Source of the DNA: an uncultured Butyrivibrio sp. | GTDB taxonomy: Bacteria > Bacillota > Clostridia > Lachnospirales > Lachnospiraceae | Length of the DNA stretch: 64,000 nt | Assembly: GCF_947169445.1 (NCBI RefSeq) | Contig: NZ_CAMVPU010000014.1 | Coordinates: 23,651-87,650 of the forward strand | Direction of reading: 5' to 3' | In this document: piece by piece, positions 7,933 to 16,574 of the stretch | Layout of the letters: the number at the start of each line of letters is the position of its first letter | Numbering within the stretch: position 1 is the stretch's first letter | The notes under the pieces: model-generated | Databases searched by the model: none | What the model saw: only the letters and a program-made list of their open reading frames with translations | Told to the model about the DNA's origin: nothing | Made by a program: the position numbers and the translations under genes

Positions 7933-10527
7933 ATGAATATACAGAAGTTTACACAGAAATCAATTGAAGCAGTTAATGGCTGTGAGAAGGTTGCTATGGA
8001 ATATGGCAATCAGGAAATAGAACAGGAGCATCTTTTGTATGCTCTCATGACAATTGAGGATAGCCTTATTGCCAGACTAGTCGAGAAGATGGGAATTGAT
8101 ACGGCTTCTTTCATTGATAGGATTGAGCAGGGAATCAGGAAGAGGACCAAGGTGCAGGGTGGTCAGCCTTATGTTGGAGCTGAGCTGAATAAAGCTCTTT
8201 TGTCTGCTGAGGATGAGGCTAAGACCCTTGGCGATGAGTATGTATCAGTGGAACATCTCTTTTTGGCAGTTATCAAGAAGGCCAACAGAGAGGTAAAAGA
8301 AATCCTTAGCGAGTTTGGGATAGACAGGAACAGATTCCTGCAGGTGCTTTCAGAAGTAAGAGGCAACAGGAATGTTACTACGGATAATCCTGAAGCTACC
8401 TATGATACTCTCAATAAATATGGAACGGAGTTGGTTGAGAAGGCCAAGAGGCAGAAGCTTGATCCTGTAATAGGAAGAGATACTGAGATTAGAAATGTCA
8501 TCAGAATCCTGTCCAGAAAGACCAAGAATAATCCGGTACTTATTGGAGAACCCGGCGTTGGTAAGACAGCAGTTGTAGAGGCGCTGGCCCAGAGAATTGC
8601 CAGTGGTGATGTGCCAACTGCTCTTAAGGATAAGAAGATCTTTTCACTGGATATGGGTGCTCTTGTTGCTGGCGCTAAGTATCGTGGTGAATTTGAGGAG
8701 AGACTTAAGGCTGTTCTCGAGGATGTTAAGGAATCGGATGGTGAGATAATTCTTTTCATAGATGAATTGCATCTTATTGTTGGTGCGGGCAAGACGGACG
8801 GTGCAATGGATGCCGGAAATATGTTAAAGCCTATGCTGGCAAGAGGCGAGCTTCACTGCATCGGTGCCACAACTCTTAATGAGTACAGGCAGTACATTGA
8901 GAAGGATGCAGCTCTGGAGAGACGTTTTCAGCCTGTTATGGTGGATGAGCCTACAGTTGAGGATACTATCAGTATTCTTCGTGGTCTTAAGGAGAGGTAT
9001 GAGGTATACCATGGCGTTAAGATCATGGACAGTGCATTGGTGAGCGCTGCAGTTCTTTCTAACAGATATATTTCTGACAGATTTCTTCCTGATAAGGCAA
9101 TTGACCTGGTGGATGAAGCCTGCGCTCTTATTAAGACTGAGATGGACTCAATGCCTGCTGAGCTGGATGAGCTGAACCGTAAGATCATGCAGATGCAGAT
9201 CGAGGAGGCTGCTCTTAAAAAGGAAGACGATTCTCTTAGCAAGGAGAGATTGTCCAATCTGCAAAAAGAGCTGGCTGAGCTTAGGGAAGACTTTGATGCC
9301 AGAAAAGCTCAGTGGTCCAATGAAAAAGAAGCTGTTGATAAACTGGCAGCCATGAGAGAACAGATAGATACTATCAATTCTGAGATTGCAATTGCTCAGA
9401 GAGACGGAGATTATGAGAAGGCCGGTGAACTTCAGTATGGTAAACTCCCAGCTCTTAAGAAACAGCTTGAAGAGGCGGAAAGTCTTGCCAGAGAGAAGGA
9501 GTCTGAGACAACTCTTGTTCATGAGAGGGTATCTGATGAGGAAATAGCAGGAATAATCAGCAGATGGACAGGAATTCCGGTAAGCAAACTTACAGAGAGC
9601 GAGAGAAATAAGACTTTACATTTGCCGGACGAACTGCACCAGAGAGTCATTGGACAGGATGAGGCGGTAGTAAAGGTTTCTGAAGCTATCATGAGATCTA
9701 AGGCCGGAATAAAGGATCCTACTAAACCGATTGGTTCTTTCCTGTTCCTGGGCCCTACGGGTGTAGGTAAGACAGAGCTTGCTAAGAGCCTTGCTCAGGC
9801 GCTTTTTGACGATGAGAATAACATGGTCAGAATAGATATGAGTGAGTACATGGAGAAGTATAGCGTATCCAGACTTATCGGAGCGCCTCCAGGATATGTA
9901 GGCTATGACGAGGGTGGTCAGCTGACAGAGGCAGTCAGGAGAAAACCTTATGCGGTAGTTCTTTTTGATGAGGTTGAGAAAGCACATCCTGATGTGTTCA
10001 ATATCCTTCTGCAGGTTCTTGATGATGGACGTATCACTGATTCTCAGGGCAGAACTGTTGATTTCAAGAATACTATTCTTATCATGACATCAAATATTGG
10101 AGCTCAGTATCTGTTGGACGGTATCAGAGATGACGGAACTATAAGTGATGAAGCAGAAAAAGATACTATGGAAGATCTGCGTGCACACTTCAGACCGGAG
10201 TTTCTGAACAGACTGGATGAGATCATTATGTTCAAGCCTCTTACAAAGAGTAATATTGGCGGAATTGTTGATCTTGTTATAGCTGATCTTAATAAGAGAC
10301 TATCTGACAGGGAGATTACAGTAAGGCTGACAGATGCAGCTAAGGATTATGTAATTGATAATGCTTATGATCCGATTTATGGCGCGCGTCCTCTCAAGAG
10401 ATATATCCAGAAGTATGTAGAGACACTTTCAGCTAAGCTTATTCTGGAAGATCGTGTCCAGCCCCATGATGCCATAGAATTTGATGTATCTGGTGGTGAG
10501 CTTACGGCTAGAGCGGTGAAGAATTGA
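7933..10527 (+). CDS. clpB: ClpB, AAA+ disaggregase
   Basis: This hexameric chaperone resolubilises aggregates together with DnaK. The start was chosen at 7933, where AGGGAGGA directly precedes the ATG and the protein begins MNIQKFTQKS as in the family. The earlier ATG at 7885 lacks a ribosome site. In order, it has a Clp-N double repeat (1-150), NBD1 with Walker A GEPGVGKT (about 205-212) and LFIDELH, a long coiled-coil middle domain (about 400-520) and NBD2 with GPTGVGKT (about 607-614) and VLFDEVEKA. The middle domain length and the lack of a ClpP-binding loop favour ClpB over ClpC. The length is 864 residues. Confidence 0.96.
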   Translation: MNIQKFTQKSIEAVNGCEKVAMEYGNQEIEQEHLLYALMTIEDSLIARLVEKMGIDTASFIDRIEQGIRKRTKVQGGQPYVGAELNKALLSAEDEAKTLGDEYVSVEHLFLAVIKKANREVKEILSEFGIDRNRFLQVLSEVRGNRNVTTDNPEATYDTLNKYGTELVEKAKRQKLDPVIGRDTEIRNVIRILSRKTKNNPVLIGEPGVGKTAVVEALAQRIASGDVPTALKDKKIFSLDMGALVAGAKYRGEFEERLKAVLEDVKESDGEIILFIDELHLIVGAGKTDGAMDAGNMLKPMLARGELHCIGATTLNEYRQYIEKDAALERRFQPVMVDEPTVEDTISILRGLKERYEVYHGVKIMDSALVSAAVLSNRYISDRFLPDKAIDLVDEACALIKTEMDSMPAELDELNRKIMQMQIEEAALKKEDDSLSKERLSNLQKELAELREDFDARKAQWSNEKEAVDKLAAMREQIDTINSEIAIAQRDGDYEKAGELQYGKLPALKKQLEEAESLAREKESETTLVHERVSDEEIAGIISRWTGIPVSKLTESERNKTLHLPDELHQRVIGQDEAVVKVSEAIMRSKAGIKDPTKPIGSFLFLGPTGVGKTELAKSLAQALFDDENNMVRIDMSEYMEKYSVSRLIGAPPGYVGYDEGGQLTEAVRRKPYAVVLFDEVEKAHPDVFNILLQVLDDGRITDSQGRTVDFKNTILIMTSNIGAQYLLDGIRDDGTISDEAEKDTMEDLRAHFRPEFLNRLDEIIMFKPLTKSNIGGIVDLVIADLNKRLSDREITVRLTDAAKDYVIDNAYDPIYGARPLKRYIQKYVETLSAKLILEDRVQPHDAIEFDVSGGELTARAVKN

Positions 10528-10550
10528 TATATTCTTGAACCTATATGATA

Positions 10551-10586
10551 CTAAAGCACCCTTGGCTTTTGCTAAGGGTGCTTTAG
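10551..10586. terminator. Hairpin downstream of clpB, probable terminator
   Basis: A 13-bp perfect stem (CTAAAGCACCCTT/AAGGGTGCTTTAG) with a 10-base loop begins 24 bases after the clpB stop. It lacks a strong U-tract, so termination strength is uncertain. It sits between convergent genes. Confidence 0.6.
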
Positions 10587-10657
10587 AATTAATAGCTAAT
10601 GATCAATAAGTAAAGCGATAATGAGCGAAAAATATTTTATGAAATTTTCTTTTTGAT

Positions 10658-11701
10658 TCATATAGCGTTCTCAACATATTCTTTAAATCTAGGAAGCTTG
10701 AGAACTATCATACCACGATTTGAACCATCTATTATTCCTTTATCAATAAGACGTTTCCTTGGTTCACTCCATTCGTTATGCTTTTTCTTTGTTAAATTTA
10801 ACAGTTCTGAAACATTCATGGAGTCTTTTTGGACAATAAAATTTAAAAACCATCTGTCTTTTGGGGTTAGCTCACTCCATATTTTGTTATATACTTTTTG
10901 GGCTAGTGCTTCATCAACCTGAGCAAGTACCATTCCGGTTATTTCTTTTTCTTTTGATTCCCACATGTATTTTCCAAAAGCCTGATAGGCAAAAGCGTAT
11001 CCTTTTGTCATGACTGCCATTTCGTAAGCTACTTCATCAGAAAGCCCAAGAGTTTTTTTGTAGTCTTCCCTTATTATTCCTATATTTAGTGGTGTCATAT
11101 CGCATTTTGTGGCTCTTAAAAAGAATGTGAGGCCGTCAGTATTCTCTATGCTTTCAATGTCTTCATAAAGGCCCGCTACAACTAAATAAATTGGTAAATC
11201 TTTTCTTATAAGTATCTGGAATTCTTGAATGAAATCTATTAGTGAATCTGTTTTACGTACTTCATCAATGACAATAAGGACCTTCTTTTTTCTTTTTTGT
11301 ATTTCGACAAGAATTTGCTCAAGAACAATATCTATGCTGGCAGCGGGACTTTTCTGACTTATATTCAAACCTATGCCGAATGCTGAAAGGTTCAAATTTG
11401 AATCGATAAATTTAGTTAAAAATGGAGTGTTTGTATATAGGCTTGCTACCAGATCATTTGTTATTGATGAGTTGGATTTTAAGTCGACAACTATCCAATT
11501 ATTATATTCCTTAATCTGTTTCTCTATTGCAGTAAGAGTGACGGTTTTGCCGGTTCCTCTTATTCCGGTCAATTTGAATGCCTGTTCTTCAACAATATCT
11601 GAATTGAGAGTATCTACTATGTCATCAATAAGAAGATTTCTGCTGATGTATTGGGTGGGAACTCTGCCAAAACTAATTGCGTATGGATTTCTCTCTGTCA
11701 T
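10658..11701 (-). CDS. Stand-alone AAA ATPase with C-terminal winged helix
   Basis: This is a single-protein P-loop ATPase of the AAA_16/archaeal-ATPase style. Walker A is GIRGTGKT near residue 50, Walker B is KVLIVIDEV, and a helical wing-like C-terminus carries LLNLTKKKHNEWSEPRKRL. The start was set at the sixth codon of the longest frame (MTERNPYA): AGGAG lies just before it, and none lies before the outer ATG. The gene and its flanks are much more AT-rich than clpB, and the upstream 120 bases are nearly pure A/T, which suggests lateral acquisition. The role is unknown. Orphan ATPases of this type are often linked to mobile or defence loci, but nothing adjacent confirms that. Confidence 0.75.
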   Translation of the reverse strand: MTERNPYAISFGRVPTQYISRNLLIDDIVDTLNSDIVEEQAFKLTGIRGTGKTVTLTAIEKQIKEYNNWIVVDLKSNSSITNDLVASLYTNTPFLTKFIDSNLNLSAFGIGLNISQKSPAASIDIVLEQILVEIQKRKKKVLIVIDEVRKTDSLIDFIQEFQILIRKDLPIYLVVAGLYEDIESIENTDGLTFFLRATKCDMTPLNIGIIREDYKKTLGLSDEVAYEMAVMTKGYAFAYQAFGKYMWESKEKEITGMVLAQVDEALAQKVYNKIWSELTPKDRWFLNFIVQKDSMNVSELLNLTKKKHNEWSEPRKRLIDKGIIDGSNRGMIVLKLPRFKEYVENAI

Positions 11702-11836
11702 ATTTCTCCTATTCATAAAAATATAATTTTATATTATTGACTATAAAAACATATAATTTGATATAAAAATATATAAATTTCTATAAAGAGTATATTATCA
11801 TATAATAACCGTAATTTCAAAAAGATTGTATGATAT

Positions 11837-11883
11837 CTTGAATCATGTTCTCACGAAACCCGCAGCTAGTGCGGATTTCTGTA
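11837..11883 (+). repeat. 47-bp dispersed repeat with hairpin, copy A
   Basis: It matches 12356-12402 at 42 of 47 positions in the same orientation, and the two copies flank the His-rich gene. Its core CCGCAGCTAGTGCGG is also identical to the hairpin after the SEC-C gene at 27613-27639. The stem tolerates one C-A mismatch here. Confidence 0.7.
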
Positions 11884-11983
11884 CAATTGATAAGCAACTG
11901 TATGAATGATAAAATATATCATATATTTTGATGTATATTTATGGGGTGCATATAAAAATTGTAATTTCTAGAGGAGGTTTTGC

Positions 11984-12277
11984 ATGGAAGAAAACAAGGA
12001 TTTCAACACTTCAACTGAACATGAACACTCACACACTCATACTTACACACATTCGCATCCACATGATCATCAGGGCGAGACAGATATAGAGAAGCTTAAG
12101 GCACTTCTTAATTACATGGCTTCACATAACGCAGATCACACACACGAGCTCGAGCATCTTGCAGAGCACCTGAAGGAAGCAGGAAATGTTGAGGCTTATG
12201 AACTTGCGATGGAAGCGGTTAAGTTCTTTTCTGAGGGAAATGAGAAATTAAGGAATGCACTTGAATGTATAAAATAA
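11984..12277 (+). CDS. Small histidine-rich metal-binding protein
   Basis: This 97-residue protein has eight histidines at alternating positions between residues 13 and 29 (13, 15, 17, 19, 23, 25, 27, 29), followed by a predicted all-helical domain (IEKLKALLNYMASHNADHTHELEHL). Similar Lachnospiraceae proteins are sometimes labelled cobalt-transporter-related, but there is no membrane segment. Binding of Ni, Co or Zn, for storage or buffering, is inferred from composition only. A strong GAGGAGG ribosome site precedes the ATG. The gene is alone between two copies of a 47-bp repeat and has no transporter beside it. Confidence 0.7.
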   Translation: MEENKDFNTSTEHEHSHTHTYTHSHPHDHQGETDIEKLKALLNYMASHNADHTHELEHLAEHLKEAGNVEAYELAMEAVKFFSEGNEKLRNALECIK

Positions 12278-12307
12278 ATAGATGTTAAGTAAACACTAAT
12301 AATATCA

Positions 12308-12353
12308 GCAAACAAGCCGATTCCAGTCGACTTACGTCGAAGGGCTTGTTTGC
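12308..12353 (+). terminator. Hairpin after the His-rich gene
   Basis: An 11-bp perfect stem (GCAAACAAGCC/GGCTTGTTTGC) starts 31 bases after the stop, with a second small stem inside the loop (GTCGA/TCGA area). No U-tract follows. It directly abuts repeat copy B, which carries a second hairpin. Confidence 0.45.
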
Positions 12354-12355
12354 CA

Positions 12356-12402
12356 CTTGAATCATGTTCTCACGAAATCCGAAGTAAATGCGGATTTCTG
12401 TA
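12356..12402 (+). repeat. 47-bp dispersed repeat with hairpin, copy B
   Basis: Second copy of the 11837-11883 repeat. Five substitutions relative to copy A fall in the hairpin region, yet the stem is kept as AAATCCG/CGGATTT, so RNA structure appears conserved. Confidence 0.7.
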
Positions 12403-12417
12403 ATTTCATCTAAGAAC

Positions 12418-12600
12418 TCATACAAATTTATTCTGTGAAGCCAGATATTCGTATCCCGCTTTTTTGAGTGTTTCAATCACTTCATTTAAATCTTCCTTGG
12501 ATAAATCAAGGCCTTCTGAAAGGGCATCCAGAGAAGAGTAGTTGTCTCGAAGCTGGGTATTAACGTAACTTAGCAGTATTACTGGATCTTTTGGTAACAT
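12418..12600 (-). CDS. DUF4250 domain protein
   Basis: This 60-residue protein begins MLPKDPVILLSYVNTQLRD, the signature opening of DUF4250. The start was placed at 12600 because AAGGAG lies 6 bases upstream of this ATG, while the outer in-frame ATG at 12621 has no ribosome site. It is probably a small helical, winged-helix-like protein of unknown function, common in Lachnospiraceae. Upstream on the same strand is the clostripain-like protease gene. Confidence 0.8.
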   Translation of the reverse strand: MLPKDPVILLSYVNTQLRDNYSSLDALSEGLDLSKEDLNEVIETLKKAGYEYLASQNKFV

Positions 12601-12620
12601 ATCGAACTCCTTATAATTCA

Positions 12621-12653
12621 TGAGAGCAAAGGTAGTGCTTTGCTCTCATTTTT
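12621..12653 (+). terminator. Intrinsic terminator reading in + direction
   Basis: A 10-bp perfect stem (TGAGAGCAAA/TTTGCTCTCA) is followed on the + strand by TTTTT. It ends at the last codon of the minus-strand protease gene. Its U-tract orientation suits + strand transcripts, so it would stop read-through into that gene as antisense. Confidence 0.65.
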
Positions 12654-14462
12654 CTAGTCCTCCACCTCATACCAGTCGTCGTCATCTTCGTCGTAGTAGT
12701 AGATGGTGTCATGATCTTCATCATAATAGAACATTGTATCAGTTTCATCGTCGTACAGGTAGAGGGTATCTCCTTCGTACAGGTACCAGATTTCTTCTTC
12801 GTAATCGTAGAGCCAGTCGTCGTAGTAATCACCACCATAGTAGCCATCATTACCGCTATAGTAGTCATTATGGCCACCAGAGTAACTATTATTATCATAA
12901 CCGCAGCTACCATAGTCATAGTATTCACAGTAATCGGAATCATCGTAATCATAGCTGAACTGGCAGGAACCACCGTTGCTGTAGTTGCAGCCATAGTCAG
13001 ATTCATAGGAACCCCAGCCGCCCCAGCTGTTATCGAAGCTGTCATAGTCGTAATAGTCGTTGGAACCCTGACTGGATACAAATTCTCCCAGCCATTCAAT
13101 GTACTCATCATCAAGGCCTATGTCGCTATAGACGCTTTTTAGCTGCTTGTAAAAAGATTTGTCGCCATAGGGGAGAGATACTGCAAGGCCGGTGAGCTCA
13201 TTTTTATCAGAGGTGTGGCCGTAATATGCTACAGCAGCCTTCAGAGCAGAAGTGAGGTTCTTGGCTTCGTCACTGGTGTTATCTATATTCTCTACAAGAG
13301 CCATGATGTCGCTGATGTAGTAGTCAGACAAAGTTACGTCGCTGTCATCGAAGCCCCAGTAACTCCAGAAGCCACCTCTGCTTCTTTTCTTGGCTTTATG
13401 CATACGGCTGTAATTCTTATTCAAAAGAGCTGCTTCATTTTTATAGGCAAATGCTTTCCAGGCTGAAAACAGATTCTTGGCGGTGGAAACATTGAAAAGA
13501 CCCATGCAGGCTGAATCGCCGCCATATTCATTCTCGTTATCAGAAATAATGTCATCTACGATGTATTTGCCAAGAAGAGGTGTGGACATTCCAGGATTGG
13601 TTTCAAAAAACTTCATCCAGTTGGTGTAGCTCCAGCCTAGCCCTGACTCAAAATCCTCTGATAAAAGAGCATATTTGCAATAAGGAGAGAGGGCATAGAG
13701 AGTTTCCATGCTGGCCATGATACAGCAGTCCATTCCGATGATATCAAAATGAATGTCCTTATTTTCTGAAAAGGCCCTTGCCATTTCTGCAATGGTCAGA
13801 CTTGAAGATTCGTCCTGCCATTCGTCATATCCAAAACCATATACAGGACCGCCGCCGTGATCCCAGAACAGGAAAATATATCTTTCTGCAGGGTAGCCTT
13901 TTTTACAATAGCTTATGAATTCAGAAAGAGTATCCTTGGAAGTGCAGTCCAGTTGCCCTAAGTTATCACGGACAAGGACCAGCTTGTCGTCTTCGATTTT
14001 GTAGGTCTGGGCAGTTTTGGAAGAAATTCCGTATCTTTTCCAGTCCTTGGTTCCCATGGTCTGAACGATGACGTTGACTTTGTTACCGATGCCGGATGCA
14101 ATCATCTCTGACAGGTCTTTACTAGCTTCACCTGCATCGGATTCAAGGTCTGAACCATTCATAAATACCATGATCGTGGCTGATTTGGCATTGGTGCCTA
14201 CAGAAACTGCCTCAACATTTGAAGAGGAAAAGAGCTGATTCGTCTTTTGATGATCGGTGCTTTCATTCTCTTTTTCTGATGCTGTAGTACTGCCTTCGTT
14301 ATCTGTAATTCCAGCTTCTGCTTCGATACTGTTATTGGTAACACTGCTGCCACTTTCATCATCAGGAAGAAGCATGATGATGACAAACAGTACTCCTAAT
14401 GTGGCAAAAAAGCCGATTATTATCTTTGAAAGTATTCCTTTTTTCTTAGGTTCTTTTTCCAT
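12654..14462 (-). CDS. Clostripain-family (C11) cysteine protease, membrane-anchored, with Tyr/Asp/Gly-rich tail
   Basis: A cysteine endopeptidase domain follows an N-terminal anchor helix (about residues 11-32) and a Ser/Thr/Glu linker. The catalytic dyad is visible as His202 in FWDHGGG and Cys247 in MDCCIMAS. Clostripains cleave after Arg. The start was set at ATG 14462, because the longer frame begins with TTG and lacks a ribosome site. The last 130 or so residues are an extraordinary low-complexity tail of Tyr, Asp, Gly, Ser and Glu, including repeated LYDDETD/FYYDEDHD blocks. Its anchor helix (ATLGVLFVIIMLLPDDE) closely matches that of the small gene just upstream. Confidence 0.85.
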   Translation of the reverse strand: MEKEPKKKGILSKIIIGFFATLGVLFVIIMLLPDDESGSSVTNNSIEAEAGITDNEGSTTASEKENESTDHQKTNQLFSSSNVEAVSVGTNAKSATIMVFMNGSDLESDAGEASKDLSEMIASGIGNKVNVIVQTMGTKDWKRYGISSKTAQTYKIEDDKLVLVRDNLGQLDCTSKDTLSEFISYCKKGYPAERYIFLFWDHGGGPVYGFGYDEWQDESSSLTIAEMARAFSENKDIHFDIIGMDCCIMASMETLYALSPYCKYALLSEDFESGLGWSYTNWMKFFETNPGMSTPLLGKYIVDDIISDNENEYGGDSACMGLFNVSTAKNLFSAWKAFAYKNEAALLNKNYSRMHKAKKRSRGGFWSYWGFDDSDVTLSDYYISDIMALVENIDNTSDEAKNLTSALKAAVAYYGHTSDKNELTGLAVSLPYGDKSFYKQLKSVYSDIGLDDEYIEWLGEFVSSQGSNDYYDYDSFDNSWGGWGSYESDYGCNYSNGGSCQFSYDYDDSDYCEYYDYGSCGYDNNSYSGGHNDYYSGNDGYYGGDYYDDWLYDYEEEIWYLYEGDTLYLYDDETDTMFYYDEDHDTIYYYDEDDDDWYEVED

Positions 14463-14479
14463 TACTTTTTCCAATCTGA

Positions 14480-14743
14480 TTATTTGCCAAGGTAAGAGTT
14501 CAAACGATTCTGCGTAGCTTCAAAACTTTCACCTTCTAAAAGCTTTCCAACTATGTGTCCCTTACTATCTACAAAAAATGAAGAAGGAATGAACTGAATG
14601 TCAGCTATTTCGGAGACAGCAGAGATTTCTGAATTTGCAACTTCTGTAGCCTCGTCTTCGTCATCTGGCATCAGCATAATAATGATAAAAAGAACCCCCA
14701 AGGTTGCCAGTACAGTTACTACTACAGTTTTTAGCTTTTCCAT
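14480..14743 (-). CDS. Membrane-anchored remnant of a thioredoxin-like (TlpA-type) protein
   Basis: This 87-residue protein has an anchor helix (LATLGVLFIIIMLMPDDE) nearly the same as in the downstream clostripain-like protein, then a short linker. It then has only the C-terminal strand/helix part of a thioredoxin fold: IPSSFFVDSKGHIVGKLLEG, where the Pro corresponds to the cis-Pro loop. The CxxC active-site half is missing, so redox activity is unlikely. GGAGGG precedes the ATG, so it is probably still translated. It may be an internal-deletion derivative of a full TlpA-like gene. It is 17 bases upstream of the protease start, so the two are probably co-transcribed. Confidence 0.6.
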   Translation of the reverse strand: MEKLKTVVVTVLATLGVLFIIIMLMPDDEDEATEVANSEISAVSEIADIQFIPSSFFVDSKGHIVGKLLEGESFEATQNRLNSYLGK

Positions 14744-14889
14744 TTTTCATACCCTCCGAAAACAATCAAACAATGCGTTACTGATCAATTTCTGAAAAGT
14801 AACAATAATTCACAATATATTGTAACAGTTGGAGGCATTTTAATCACTACGCAATATGTAGAAATTGGCGTTTGAGATTATACATTATG

Positions 14890-14919
14890 TTGAAAACGCC
14901 TACTTTACGGGTGTATAAT
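14890..14919 (+). promoter_or_regulatory. Promoter of the polysaccharide-control operon
   Basis: TTGAAA and TATAAT are separated by 18 bases, giving a leader of about 105 bases before the first gene. The leader holds a GCTTTGCTGATGC...TAGCAAGATGC self-complementary stretch. It also holds TGTTATAGTAGACATGG at 14947-14963, a 17-mer that recurs with one mismatch at 22777-22793. No other gene lies in the 14744-15031 gap. Confidence 0.7.
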
Positions 14920-15031
14920 AAATTTGTAATACCATATATATTTGAATGTTATAGTAGACATGGCGCTTTGCTGATGCTTAGCAAGATGCCGGAATAGAGC
15001 TTTTAGCGTATCTATCTGCATAAGGAGAGTT

Positions 15032-15757
15032 ATGTCAGAATCTATAGATATTCACTGTCATATAATGCCGGGAGTTGATGATGGATCTCCGGATATCGAG
15101 ACCAGTCTTAAGATGCTTAAGATTGCCCAGGATAATGAGATCACTGATATTATTCTGACGCCACACCACAAGCCCATGCATCACAACGTTAGTCCCGAGA
15201 AGAACAGGCTCTTTTGCCATAAGCTGCAGGAAATTGCTGATAAGGCGGGACTAAATGTAAATTTGTACTCGGGAAATGAAGTATATTATAGCGATGAGAC
15301 ACCAAGGGATCTAGAGAATAGAAGAATCAGTACTCTTGCTGGCTCGGATTATGTTCTAGTGGAGTTTCATCCAACTACACCATATAAAGCAATTCACAAC
15401 GGAATATATCAGGTGCAGGCTGCAGGGTACCTGCCAATAATAGCCCATGTAGAAAGATACAGTGACATTGTAAGCCATATATCAGATGTAGATGACCTTA
15501 CAGAAATGGGGTGTCTTATTCAGGTAAATGCAGATAGCATTCTTGGGAAATTTGGCTTTGGTATATCCCATTTTACCAGGAAACTCTTAAAAAATGGGTT
15601 GGTTAATTTTGTTGCAACGGATGCTCATGATGATAATAAAAGAGCTCCAAAGCTACTTGAATGCAGAAAATTAGTGGAAAAGAAATATGGAAGAGCCTAC
15701 GCTGATAAGCTCTTTTACGATAATCCCGTGAGCATCATAAGGGGAGAAGTTATCTGA
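15032..15757 (+). CDS. CpsB/YwqE-type PHP-family tyrosine phosphatase
   Basis: This is a manganese-dependent phosphatase expected to dephosphorylate the BY-kinase encoded two genes downstream. PHP motifs are clear: DIHCHIMPGVDDGS (His8, His10), TPHHKP near residue 44, AHVERY near 143 and ATDAHD near 196. The 241-residue length is typical. AAGGAGAG precedes the ATG. It heads an operon with a Wzz-like protein and the kinase, the standard phospho-regulation module of Gram-positive capsule synthesis. Confidence 0.92.
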   Translation: MSESIDIHCHIMPGVDDGSPDIETSLKMLKIAQDNEITDIILTPHHKPMHHNVSPEKNRLFCHKLQEIADKAGLNVNLYSGNEVYYSDETPRDLENRRISTLAGSDYVLVEFHPTTPYKAIHNGIYQVQAAGYLPIIAHVERYSDIVSHISDVDDLTEMGCLIQVNADSILGKFGFGISHFTRKLLKNGLVNFVATDAHDDNKRAPKLLECRKLVEKKYGRAYADKLFYDNPVSIIRGEVI

Positions 15758-15767
15758 AAAAAATAAG

Positions 15768-15819
15768 TTACTGTTCAGAGAAAAGAGCGCGAATATGTAC
15801 CGCAGAAAATGAACAGTAA
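15768..15819. repeat. Intergenic inverted repeat, TTACTGTTC...GAACAGTAA
   Basis: A 9-bp perfect inverted repeat with a 34-base loop containing GAGCGCGAA lies between the phosphatase and Wzz-like genes. It is related to the copies at 3505 and 26923 and lies inside an operon, so strong termination is unlikely. Confidence 0.55.
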
Positions 15820-15839
15820 AAAATGGGGAGTGCTAAGGC

Positions 15840-16574
15840 ATGAGCAATAAGAATGATGTTCTTGAAATTAATCTGGGGGAACTGTTTGGAGTAATTCTGG
15901 GAAGGAGTTTTTTGATCATTAGTGCCGGAGTTTTCTTTGCACTTGCAGGTCTTTTTCTAAGCAAGTTTGTGATACCTCCGGAATATGAATCCACCACCAA
16001 AATTTATATTCTGAACAGAGAGGAAAACCAGACAGTTACGTATTCCGATGTGCAGATTTCCACGCAGCTTACTCAGGACTATGCGGAACTCATAAAGTCC
16101 AGGCGTGTTTTGGAGGAGGTTATCCAAAGACTTCACCTGATAGATATGGAGTACGATGATCTATATGATGTACTTAAGGTGGATACACCTGCGGATACGC
16201 GAATTGTAGCCATTACGGTAAAAGATAAGGACCCTCTTTTGGCAATGCAGATAGCTAACTGCATCAGAGAAGTGGCCAGCGAACATATCACAAACGTTAT
16301 GGATATTGATGCGATCAATATCGCTGAGACGGCCAATGTTCCCACATCGAAGGCGAGTCCCAGCGTGGCAAAATGGACGGTTATCTCAGGATTTCTTGGA
16401 GCGGTGGTTGTAGCTTTCTTTGCAATACTTGGATATCTTTTGGATGATTCAATAAAGAGCACCGACGATATAGAAAGATACCTTGGGCTCAGCACACTGG
16501 CGCTGATTCCGCTGACCACAGATGAGATGGACAAGAAGAAAAAGAAAAAGTCAAGTGCAAAGAAGGTAAAATAA
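15840..16574 (+). CDS. Wzz-like polysaccharide co-polymerase (CapA/YveK type)
   Basis: This chain-length determinant and activator works with the adjacent tyrosine kinase at the membrane. A first transmembrane segment (about 18-42, GRSFLIISAGVFFALAGLFL) is followed by the Wzz motif region (VIPPEYESTTKIYIL) and a second segment (about 183-205). The C-terminus is Lys-rich (KKKKKKSSAKK), and the helix that touches the kinase would follow the second segment. Its TAA is directly followed by the ATG of the kinase, so the two are translationally linked. Confidence 0.92.
   Translation: MSNKNDVLEINLGELFGVILGRSFLIISAGVFFALAGLFLSKFVIPPEYESTTKIYILNREENQTVTYSDVQISTQLTQDYAELIKSRRVLEEVIQRLHLIDMEYDDLYDVLKVDTPADTRIVAITVKDKDPLLAMQIANCIREVASEHITNVMDIDAINIAETANVPTSKASPSVAKWTVISGFLGAVVVAFFAILGYLLDDSIKSTDDIERYLGLSTLALIPLTTDEMDKKKKKKSSAKKVK

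Noticed and set aside
10551..10586. Small RNA gene between clpB and the AAA ATPase
   Set aside because: Only a single hairpin is present, with no promoter. A terminator explains it.
12711..13142. Hydrophobic Ile/Val-rich open frame on the + strand
   Set aside because: It is antisense to the Tyr/Asp codons of the protease tail, which read as Ile/Val codons in reverse. There is no start signal.
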